Shown: piece by piece, positions 1 to 5,699 of the stretch
Position numbering within the stretch: position 1 is the stretch's first letter
How the letters are laid out: every line of letters begins with the position of its first letter
Assembly (NCBI GenBank): GCA_024642645.1
Contig: JAHEAS010000169.1
Coordinates: forward strand, 1 to 7,157
Source: Saprospirales bacterium
GTDB lineage: Bacteria > Bacteroidota > Bacteroidia > Chitinophagales > Saprospiraceae
DNA: 7,157 nucleotides
Reading direction: 5' to 3'
The notes under the pieces: generated by a model
Database searches by the model: none
Told to the model about the DNA's origin: nothing
Seen by the model: only the letters and a program-made list of their open reading frames with translations
Translations under genes and position numbers: made by a program

Positions 1-18
1 CATAAAACCAATAAAATA

Positions 19-50
19 GTTGTGTAGCTAAATAAATAGAAATATCTTTG
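19..50 (+). promoter_or_regulatory. Bacteroidota-type promoter for the blaI-like gene
   Basis: TATCTTTG at 43-50 matches the Bacteroidota -7 consensus TAnnTTTG exactly. GTTG at 19-22 can serve as the -33 element, with a 20-base spacer that is within the usual 19-21. Transcription would begin near 57, leaving a leader of about 20 bases. That leader contains GGAG at 70-73, four bases before the ATG, which is a real Shine-Dalgarno and uncommon in this window. BlaI-family repressors usually repress their own operon, so an operator is expected here, but I see no clear TACA/TGTA dyad of the staphylococcal type. Confidence 0.6.
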
Positions 51-77
51 CCTCAGTTCCACTAAAAAAGGAGAAAT

Positions 78-440
78 ATGATACCATTAACAAAGGCAGA
101 AGAGGAAATCATGCACATCATTTGGCGGTTGGAGCGCTGTCTTGTGAGCGATATCATGCCACACTACGAGGCGCTGAAAGGCAAGGCCACACCACAGAGT
201 TCGGTGTCGAGTATCGTCCGAATTTTGGAAGACAAAGGCTTCGTTTCACACAAGGCTTATGGTCGCACTTATGAGTATTTTCCCATCATCTCAAAAGAGG
301 ACTACACAAAAAGCACACTGGACCGCCTCGTGGCCGACTATTTCGATGGCTCGATGAATAACCTCGTTTCCTTTTTGGTGAAGGAGGAAAACATTGACAA
401 GGACGAACTGTCTGAACTGATTGAAAAGCTGAAAGATTGA
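78..440 (+). CDS. BlaI/MecI/CopY-family transcriptional repressor
   Basis: This 120-residue protein has the normal length for BlaI/MecI repressors, which are cytoplasmic dimers that bind operator dyads and are inactivated by a partner M56 membrane peptidase. Residues about 4-75 form the winged helix: LTKAEEEIMHIIW is the typical first helix, SSVSSIVRILEDKGFV (41-56) the recognition helix and following turn, and KAYGRTYEYFP the wing. Residues about 76-120 are the helical dimerisation tail. By comparison with staphylococcal BlaI/MecI, where cleavage falls at an Asn-Phe bond in this tail, the equivalent bond here would be Ser98-Phe99 (LVSFLVKEE); that is inferred from alignment by eye. The start is well supported by GGAG at 70-73 and the promoter at 19-50. 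The M56 gene follows after 88 bp, the standard partner arrangement. The target genes cannot be told from this window, so calling it a beta-lactam regulator would be unjustified. Confidence 0.93.
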   Translation: MIPLTKAEEEIMHIIWRLERCLVSDIMPHYEALKGKATPQSSVSSIVRILEDKGFVSHKAYGRTYEYFPIISKEDYTKSTLDRLVADYFDGSMNNLVSFLVKEENIDKDELSELIEKLKD

Positions 441-445
441 TTTTT

Positions 446-526
446 TGAGGATTTGAAGATTTGAGTATGCGAGTATCTGACCTGCACCCGCCCGAATCTT
501 CAAATCCTCGCATCTTCAAATCCTCA
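446..526. repeat. Long inverted repeat filling the blaI-M56 spacer
   Basis: TGAGGATTTGAAGAT at 446-460 is perfectly complementary to ATCTTCAAATCCTCA at 512-526 (15 bp). A second copy of the right arm, ATCTTCAAATCCTC, lies at 496-509 and can pair with 447-460 instead (14 bp). The two right-arm copies are 16 bases apart. An inner GCGAG (469-473) can also pair with CTCGC (507-511). The element occupies nearly the whole 441-528 spacer and ends two bases before the ATG of the M56 gene. There is no T-tract after it, so it is not a classical terminator. It could be a dispersed intergenic repeat or an RNA hairpin that modulates translation of the downstream gene. Confidence 0.85.
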
Positions 527-528
527 TC

Positions 529-2508
529 ATGAATTACCTACTCGAAGCCACCCTTTGCTGGGCCGTTTTTTACGGCATCTACCACCTACTGCTGCGTTCG
601 GAAACCTTTCACCGCACGAACCGCTGGTACCTGCTCGGCACCTTGTTGCTTGGCTTGGCCATTCCAGCGCTGGACATTGACTTGACAGTAACGGAGGCAT
701 CACCAGTGTACCTGATGCAGCCAATCACAGTGGGGGTGCAGCAGTTGGAGACCATTGTTGTGACGGCTTCGGAACGGGAGCAAAACATTGATTTCCAGGC
801 CATTGTGTTGTGGATCTACTGGCTTGGGGTAATGGTATCCTTGGCGAGGTTTGGTTACGGGCTATCTCAAATCGGGAGGCTCTACCGCCACAGCGAAATA
901 GCACCCTCCAGCGGCTACCGCTTCGTGAAGACGAGCGCCCCGCACCTGCCTTTCTCGTTTTTCAACAACCTTTTTTGGAGCAAAAACTTCGAGACAACAG
1001 AGGAAGACCGCCGCACTATCATGCGGCACGAGGAGGCACATATTTTCCAAAAGCACAGCCATGATGTGGTGCTGCTCGAACTGGTGGCCGCTTTCGCTTG
1101 GTGTATCCCGTTCGTTTATTTTTATAAAAAAGCTGTGAAAACTACCCACGAATACCTCGCCGATGCTTACGTGACGGCAGGTTTCGACAAGAAACAATAC
1201 GGCCGTTTGTTGCTCAGGCAATCGCACCCCGGAATGCAGGTTGCCATTTCCAATTCACTTTTTTCTTCACAATTAAAAAAACGTATTGTCATGATGACTA
1301 AAACTAAATCTTCGAAAAGGGCTTCCTGGAAGTACCTAGCCATGTTGCCCGCTGTGGCCATGCTGCTCTTGGCTTTTTCTTTTGGTGAAAAAATGCCGAA
1401 CAGCACCTTAACAACTGACCATCAAACACATATGGACGGAATTGACCCTCCAATGACCGACACCCTGCCGCTGGGTGACGAGGTGTTCAAGGTTGTGGAA
1501 GAAATGCCCCGCTTCCCCGGTTGCGAAGGCAAAACCATTATCGGTGAACGTGAACAATGTGCCCAACAAAAGATGATGGAGTTTATTTCCCAAAACACCA
1601 AGTACCCCGCCGAGGCGAAGGCCAAAGGCTTGGAAGGCATGGTAGTCGTGCGCTTCGTGGTGGAAAAGGACGGTTCTATCACTGATGCCGATATCATCAA
1701 AGGCGTGGAGGGCGGTTGCAGTGAAGAGGTACTACGCATTGTTGATATGATGCCAAACTGGATACCCGGCAAGCAGGGTGGCAAGGCAGTTCGGACACAG
1801 TTCAACTTGCCCTTCAGGTTCAAATTGGATGGCGAAAAAGCATCCGAGCCGAAAGAAAAAGCACTGACACTGGATGACCTGGACGAAACGCCGGTCATGG
1901 CAGGATGCGAAAACAAGACTGGGGAAGAACGGAAAAGTTGTTCGGACACAAAGCTGATGCAAGCTATTTTTGGTAACATAAAATACCCTGCCGAAGCACG
2001 TGAAAAAGGGGTGGAAGGCATGGCCGTCGTCAAATTCATCATTGAAAAAGACGGTAGCGTGACAAATCCAGAAATTATTAAAAGCGTGGGCAGTGGCTGC
2101 GACGAGGAGGTGCTCCGAGTCGTCGGTCAAATGCCAAATTGGATACCTGGAAAAAAAGATGGAAAGCCAGTGGCTGTGTCGTTCGTGTTGCCAGTAAAGT
2201 TCAAATTGGACGGTGCTGAAAAAAAAGGAGGGGTTTTGTTCGAGGTATTTCCCAACCCAGCCAACGCTAACGGGTTTGACGTAAAATTCAAAGCCCCAGC
2301 AGGAAAGGTTTCAATTTTGTTTTATGATGCTTCAAAAAGTGGTGATGTAATGGAAAAAACTTTCCCTGACTATGAAGGGGAGGTATCTACCGTGCATATA
2401 GGCACTAAAGGATTGTTCCCAAATGGCCTGACCAAAGGAACTGTATTCGTTAGTCTTCGTGACGAAAAAGGCAACATTTTGGGCAGCACGACGGTGGTTG
2501 TCCAATAA
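529..2508 (+). CDS. M56 (BlaR1/MecR1-like) membrane peptidase with two TonB-C domains and a T9SS-like C-terminus
   Basis: This 659-residue integral inner-membrane metallopeptidase is the expected sensor and inactivator of the repressor encoded upstream. Hydrophobic segments lie at about 3-20, 34-51, 88-108, 181-199 and 268-285. The zinc site is HEEAH at 167-171 with the third-ligand motif HEYLAD at 207-212 (Glu208, Asp212), as in peptidase family M56. By BlaR1 topology the protease faces the cytoplasm and everything after residue 285 is periplasmic. There, instead of a penicillin-binding sensor, are two TonB C-terminal-type domains (about 318-434 and 449-561), each with the YPAEAxxKGxEGM core, xEKDGS and MPNWIPGK. 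Each has three cysteines in matching positions (332/344/397 and 460/471/524). Residues 567-659 begin FEVFPNPAN and resemble a T9SS type A sorting domain. The N-terminus (WAVFYGIYHLLL, FHRTNRWYLLG) is typical of Bacteroidota M56 proteins, which supports the ATG at 529 despite no Shine-Dalgarno. The ligand is unknown. Confidence 0.93.
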   Translation: MNYLLEATLCWAVFYGIYHLLLRSETFHRTNRWYLLGTLLLGLAIPALDIDLTVTEASPVYLMQPITVGVQQLETIVVTASEREQNIDFQAIVLWIYWLGVMVSLARFGYGLSQIGRLYRHSEIAPSSGYRFVKTSAPHLPFSFFNNLFWSKNFETTEEDRRTIMRHEEAHIFQKHSHDVVLLELVAAFAWCIPFVYFYKKAVKTTHEYLADAYVTAGFDKKQYGRLLLRQSHPGMQVAISNSLFSSQLKKRIVMMTKTKSSKRASWKYLAMLPAVAMLLLAFSFGEKMPNSTLTTDHQTHMDGIDPPMTDTLPLGDEVFKVVEEMPRFPGCEGKTIIGEREQCAQQKMMEFISQNTKYPAEAKAKGLEGMVVVRFVVEKDGSITDADIIKGVEGGCSEEVLRIVDMMPNWIPGKQGGKAVRTQFNLPFRFKLDGEKASEPKEKALTLDDLDETPVMAGCENKTGEERKSCSDTKLMQAIFGNIKYPAEAREKGVEGMAVVKFIIEKDGSVTNPEIIKSVGSGCDEEVLRVVGQMPNWIPGKKDGKPVAVSFVLPVKFKLDGAEKKGGVLFEVFPNPANANGFDVKFKAPAGKVSILFYDASKSGDVMEKTFPDYEGEVSTVHIGTKGLFPNGLTKGTVFVSLRDEKGNILGSTTVVVQ

Positions 2509-2530
2509 TATCTTGCGCACCTATTTCAAG

Positions 2531-2572
2531 AAAAAGACCCTGTTAGTGTTCCCAACGCTACAGGGTCTTTTT
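2531..2572 (+). terminator. Intrinsic terminator after the blaI-M56 operon
   Basis: AAAAAGACCCTG (2531-2542) pairs perfectly with CAGGGTCTTTTT (2561-2572). The stem continues inward as TAGTGTT against AACGCTA with one G-T pair, a single bulged T and a CCC loop. The arms begin with A5 and end with T5, so it could also act on the minus strand. It lies 22 bp past the stop of the M56 gene and isolates that operon from the CNNM gene. Confidence 0.88.
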
Positions 2573-2649
2573 CGGCGATAAACGGAGCGGCTGCCACCCC
2601 GTTAGTCAATCATTTAGCAATGATATCATCCAATCATTCAAAAAACACT

Positions 2650-2657
2650 TACATTTG
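2650..2657 (+). promoter_or_regulatory. Possible -7 element upstream of the CNNM gene
   Basis: TACATTTG matches the Bacteroidota -7 consensus TAnnTTTG and lies 71 bp before the CNNM start, after the preceding terminator, where a promoter is needed. I find no TTG/TTTG at the proper distance upstream, so the -33 element is missing or degenerate. Confidence 0.4.
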
Positions 2658-2728
2658 AGCCAATTTCCTAACAATTACGGGACTTTCTCGTAGAAAATGG
2701 ATTCTCCAACAAGACGCAAGTCACCTAC

Positions 2729-4054
2729 ATGGTCGCTGACATATTAATTACGATTTTATTAGTTCTCCTGAACGGGTTTTTCGTTGCCGCAGAATTTGCC
2801 ATCGTAAAAGTTCGGATTTCACAGTTGCAGGTTCGTTCAGGAGCCAGTTTTACCGCCCGAATGGCCGAGAGCATTGTGGCCAACCTTGACGCTTATCTTG
2901 CTGCTACGCAATTGGGCATCACACTCGCCTCTCTTGGTCTTGGCTGGATTGGGGAGAGTGTCGTCTCAAAAATTATCATCAATGCGATGGAATTGTTCAA
3001 TTTGCAGGTGGACGAGGAACTCGCCCACCAAATTGCGCTGCCCATCGCCTTCGCCACCATCACAGTGCTGCACATCGTGTTTGGCGAGCTAGCCCCAAAG
3101 TCGCTAGCCATCCGCCACCCCATCAACACGACACTTGCCGTAGCTGCCCCACTTCGCATTTTCCATATCATCTTCAAGCCCTTTATCATTCTCTTAAATG
3201 GCTTTGCCAATTTCATCCTCAAACTTATCGGCATCAAACCGATACTAGAGCATGAGGGTATACACTCGGAGGAGGAACTGAAACTCATCATCGCCGAAAG
3301 CGCCGAGGGCGGAGCCATTGACGACTCCGAGCGAGAACTCATCCAGAATGTATTCGACTTCGACGACCGTTTTGTTTGGCAGGTATTGCGGCCACGCACT
3401 CAAATCTCGGCCATTGAGGTGGAAACACCCTTGGAGGAGGCCATCGATTTTGCAATGCAGGAAGGCTATTCCCGCTACCCACTTTACAACGACACCATTG
3501 ACAATGTGCTGGGCTTTGTCACCTCAAAGGACTTGTTGCTGCTCTCGCGTCAAAAAGGCAATAACATCCGGGAAATCATGCGCCCCGTACTTTATGTTTC
3601 CTCCAATAAAAAAGTGCTGCAGCTGCTGCGCCTGATGCAAAAAGAACGAGCACAACTGGCCATCGCCGTGAACGAATTTGGCGGCACGGTGGGTCTTATC
3701 ACGTTGGAAGACATCATTGAGGAACTGGTTGGCGAGATACAGGACGAGTACGACACAGAGACACCCATTGTGGAAAAAATGGAAGAAAATTCCTATAAAA
3801 TACAAACACAGAACCCGTTGGACGACATCAACGAGTACCTACCGGAACCCTTCCCTGAGAGTGAGGAGTACCATACCATGTCTGGCCTTTTGCAACAGGT
3901 CACCGATGAAATTCCCGTTGAGGGCGAGACCATTAAAGTGGGCAACTATGAAATAATGGTGCTGAAAATGTTCCAAGCCAGCCCCGAATTGGTGCTGGCC
4001 AAGTACCTCGGCACCGTTCCAGACGAAAACAACCCAGTCAACGGAGAACAATAA
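2729..4054 (+). CDS. CNNM/CorC-HlyC family membrane protein with paired CBS domains
   Basis: This 441-residue protein has the standard length and domain order for 'hemolysin family' CNNM proteins, which characterised members link to divalent-cation (Mg2+, Co2+) efflux or homeostasis at the inner membrane. The N-terminal DUF21/CNNM membrane domain (about 1-185) starts with MVADILITILLVLLNGFFVA and includes AAEFA (20-24), further hydrophobic segments near 57-80, 103-120 and 137-168, and the conserved GELAPKSLAIRHP (119-131). An acidic linker (HSEEELKLII, IDDSERELIQNVFDF) leads to CBS 1 (about 220-275, GYSRYPLY...VLGFVTSKDLL) and CBS 2 (about 282-337, NEFGGTVGLITLEDIIEELVGEI). The C-terminal CorC_HlyC domain is about 350-428. 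The start is the ATG directly before the first hydrophobic segment; no Shine-Dalgarno is visible. GldE of gliding bacteria belongs to the same superfamily, but nothing here marks this as GldE. The old label 'hemolysin' is not evidence of haemolysis. Confidence 0.92.
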   Translation: MVADILITILLVLLNGFFVAAEFAIVKVRISQLQVRSGASFTARMAESIVANLDAYLAATQLGITLASLGLGWIGESVVSKIIINAMELFNLQVDEELAHQIALPIAFATITVLHIVFGELAPKSLAIRHPINTTLAVAAPLRIFHIIFKPFIILLNGFANFILKLIGIKPILEHEGIHSEEELKLIIAESAEGGAIDDSERELIQNVFDFDDRFVWQVLRPRTQISAIEVETPLEEAIDFAMQEGYSRYPLYNDTIDNVLGFVTSKDLLLLSRQKGNNIREIMRPVLYVSSNKKVLQLLRLMQKERAQLAIAVNEFGGTVGLITLEDIIEELVGEIQDEYDTETPIVEKMEENSYKIQTQNPLDDINEYLPEPFPESEEYHTMSGLLQQVTDEIPVEGETIKVGNYEIMVLKMFQASPELVLAKYLGTVPDENNPVNGEQ

Positions 4055-4072
4055 CCAATTCTTTTTGGCAAA

Positions 4073-4645
4073 ATGAGCGCCCACTATCCCGCCCATATCT
4101 GCTTTACTACCATTGCCAGCGACAACGATATTTACGAAGTGCTCGCCTTGCAACAGGCTAACCATGCCACGAAAGTTTCCTCGGAGGTAGCCACATCACA
4201 GGGATTCGTCACCGTGCAACACAACTTTGATTTGTTGAAAAAAATGAACGAGGCCATCCCGCAAGTCGTCGCCAAAGACGGTGACCGGGTAGCAGGTTAT
4301 GCACTGGTGATGCTACCGTCTTTCCAAGACCTGATTCCAGTGCTCAAGCCGATGTTCCATCTTTTCGACAGCCTTGACTATTTAGGTAAAAAAGTTACCG
4401 AGTTCCAATACTACGTCATGGGCCAAGTCTGCGTAGCGGATGGTTACCGAGGTACTGGCATTTTTGACGGGTTGTACCACCAACACCGAACACTTTTTCA
4501 GGAACAATTTGACTTTGTTGTAACGGAAATAGCAAGTCGCAATGTGCGTTCCGTAAGGGCACACCACCGGGTCGGATTCAAGACCATCCATACTTTTCAG
4601 GACGAAACCGACCATTGGGAGATTGTGCTTTGGGATTGGAAATGA
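4073..4645 (+). CDS. GNAT-family N-acetyltransferase
   Basis: This 190-residue single-domain protein looks like a GCN5-related acyl-CoA transferase. The acetyl-CoA-binding motif A is visible at about 118-139: QVCVADGYRGTGIFDGLY, with the pyrophosphate-binding R/Q-x-x-G-x-G/A loop as YRGTGI (125-130). It is followed by a helix with TLFQEQFDF and then the motif-B-like stretch TEIASRNVRSVRAHHRVGFKTI (151-172), where family members use the N...S...H...GF pattern. The N-terminal part (ITT-like strand, then DIYEVLALQQANHA) fits the first strand and helices of the fold. It begins 18 bp after the CNNM stop, so the two are probably one transcript, but the spacing alone does not link their functions. 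The substrate cannot be predicted; small molecules and protein N-termini are both possible. No Shine-Dalgarno precedes the ATG. Confidence 0.88.
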   Translation: MSAHYPAHICFTTIASDNDIYEVLALQQANHATKVSSEVATSQGFVTVQHNFDLLKKMNEAIPQVVAKDGDRVAGYALVMLPSFQDLIPVLKPMFHLFDSLDYLGKKVTEFQYYVMGQVCVADGYRGTGIFDGLYHQHRTLFQEQFDFVVTEIASRNVRSVRAHHRVGFKTIHTFQDETDHWEIVLWDWK

Positions 4646-4647
4646 AA

Positions 4648-4717
4648 GACTTTAGACTTTAGTAGCTGCTTTCCAATTGCCCCAGTACACATCTATTGTC
4701 TAAATCCTCGTGTCTAA
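4648..4717. repeat. Degenerate intergenic inverted/direct repeat
   Basis: GACTTTA occurs twice in tandem (4648-4654, 4655-4661) just after the GNAT stop codon. TTTAGAC (4651-4657) is complementary to GTCTAAA at 4698-4704, and TTAGAC (4652-4657) to GTCTAA at 4712-4717. The layout, one left arm and two right-arm copies, recalls the 446-526 element although the sequence differs. It may be a decayed member of a similar dispersed repeat family. Confidence 0.45.
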
Positions 4718-4723
4718 CATCTC

Positions 4724-4774
4724 AAAAAAAAAAGCCCCGGAAAGGCAAAAACTGCCTGCCGGAGCCCATTTTTC
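4724..4774. terminator. Terminator-like hairpin after the CNNM-GNAT pair
   Basis: A run of ten A (4724-4733) precedes GCCCCGG (4734-4740), which pairs with CCGGAGC (4759-4765) with one mismatch on the + strand. Inner arms AGGCA and TGCCT flank an A-rich loop, and CATTTTT follows. On the minus strand the mismatch becomes a G-U pair and the tail is ten U, so it is a better terminator in that direction. No minus-strand gene is visible, so it probably works as a bidirectional terminator for the + strand pair. Confidence 0.6.
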
Positions 4775-5011
4775 ACCAACTAAAATCATAACTTTTGCTC
4801 GTAGAAGGTTCTACTCGGATGTTATTAAAGACACCTAATCAACAGTTCCCCCCGTTTTAGGTTTGTCAGAATCTTGTAAAATCAATTTAACGGAGCTGCC
4901 TTTCGACCTTTCCTCCGCAAAAAATAGCTTTTGGTCGAAGCCAATCCTCGAAAATTTGCAGCTCAAGCTCACATCATCGTAACTTGGCAGCCAAACCAAA
5001 ATCAAATTGTT
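4775..5011. other. Gene-free region with a palindrome, a hairpin and a possible promoter
   Basis: I find no convincing coding region here. The stretch holds a near-perfect palindrome GTAGAAGGTTCTAC at 4801-4814 (6-bp arms, 2-base centre), suitable for a dimeric regulator or a small hairpin. A second hairpin pairs ACCTAA with TTAGGT, extended by GAC/GTC across a two-base bulge (about 4829-4869), with a C-rich loop. TAGGTTTG inside that hairpin matches the -7 promoter consensus. The rest, up to the ATG at 5012, would be a leader of about 140 bases. Confidence 0.5.
4858..4865 (+). promoter_or_regulatory. Possible -7 element for the beta-barrel gene
   Basis: TAGGTTTG matches TAnnTTTG exactly. 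There is no TTG at the proper -33 distance, and the element overlaps the right arm of the hairpin at about 4829-4869. It is the only exact match I see between the terminator at 4774 and the ATG at 5012. A start near 4872 would give a long leader. Confidence 0.35.
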
Positions 5012-5587
5012 ATGAAAAAGTATTTTGCTTCAATTTTTATCCTAACTTTTTCACTTACCTCTTTGCTTGCGCAAAAGGACGAAACGCTGATTGGGAAAAC
5101 CGGACTTAAATTCTCTGGGCTTTGGGGTGGCTCGAACATTGGGCTTGTCGGCTTTGATGGCGAAAACCACGGCATGTTCGGAGGTTTTTTTGGATTGGAG
5201 TTCAGCAAGTCGCTACTGCTCGGCTTTGGTGGCTCAAGCGGTTCAGAATCCACCACCTACAATGGGCAGCTGCGCAAATATGATATCGATTACGGCGGCT
5301 TTTTGATTGGCTACAGCTACCAGTCCCATAAAGTGGTGCACCCCAGGGTCAGCTTCCTCATAGGGAGTGGAAACCTGAAAACCAAGGACGAACCCGACGA
5401 TAATATCTTTGTGGTGCAGCCTTCTGCTGGCATTGAAGTCAATCTTTTTCGTTGGTTCCGTATGGGACTAGAGGGGGGCTATCGCTTTGTGTCCAATACC
5501 AATTTGCCAAAACCGAACGACGGGGATGCCTCTGCACCCTTTGCCCAATTGTCGCTGCGTTTCGGTTGGTCGTGGGGTAAAGAGTGA
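5012..5587 (+). CDS. Small secreted outer-membrane beta-barrel-like protein
   Basis: The chosen start is ATG 5012, giving 191 residues, because MKKYFASIFILTFSLTSLLA followed by Gln21 is a textbook signal peptide. The frame extends upstream to a TTG at 4931, but that would bury the signal peptide behind 27 polar residues. The mature part is rich in glycine, serine and aromatic residues, with short alternating hydrophobic stretches typical of membrane beta-strands: GLKFSGLWGGSNIGLVGF, GMFGGFFGLEFSKSLLLGFG, YDIDYGGFLIGYSY, PRVSFLIGSG, FVVQPSAGIEVNLFRWFRMGLEGGYRFV and a final PFAQLSLRFGWSW. This suggests a roughly eight-stranded barrel in the outer membrane, similar to the 'outer membrane beta-barrel' families common in Bacteroidota. 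I recognise no specific family and no catalytic motif. A non-barrel secreted beta protein is the main alternative. The gene has no Shine-Dalgarno, and a LolA-like gene follows after 112 bp. Confidence 0.8.
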   Translation: MKKYFASIFILTFSLTSLLAQKDETLIGKTGLKFSGLWGGSNIGLVGFDGENHGMFGGFFGLEFSKSLLLGFGGSSGSESTTYNGQLRKYDIDYGGFLIGYSYQSHKVVHPRVSFLIGSGNLKTKDEPDDNIFVVQPSAGIEVNLFRWFRMGLEGGYRFVSNTNLPKPNDGDASAPFAQLSLRFGWSWGKE

Positions 5588-5699
5588 CTTTGGTAGTTCG
5601 AAAACAGGGTTTTAAACAAAATTTAACCCCTCGTCGGTGTGGCACAGTGAATAAAATCCAGTCTAAAGCGTTAAAGAACTGAACTAAAATTGAAGAACC

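Noticed and set aside
1422..2042. 206-codon open frame on the minus strand inside the M56 gene
   Set aside because: It lies wholly antisense to the well-supported TonB-C coding region, and its serine/proline-rich translation has no recognisable motif. It is a shadow of the real gene.
2893..3399. 168-codon open frame on the minus strand inside the CNNM gene
   Set aside because: It is antisense to strongly conserved CNNM sequence, and its Ser/Met-rich translation is typical of a shadow frame.
2729..4054. Reading the CBS/CorC protein as a true haemolysin or as the gliding protein GldE
   Set aside because: The haemolysin name is historical for this family, and no gld neighbours or GldE-specific features are visible.
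4700..4789. 29-codon minus-strand reading frame running through the terminator hairpin
   Set aside because: It is very short, has no ribosome binding site and runs through the A10/hairpin; its translation is dictated by the terminator sequence.
4931..5011. Upstream TTG start extending the beta-barrel protein by 27 residues
   Set aside because: It would place a polar stretch before a clear signal peptide that begins at ATG 5012.
5607..5629. Weak hairpin GGGTT...AACCC between the beta-barrel and LolA-like genes
   Set aside because: The stem is short and bulged with no T-tract, so it is not convincing as a terminator, and nothing shows it is an operator.
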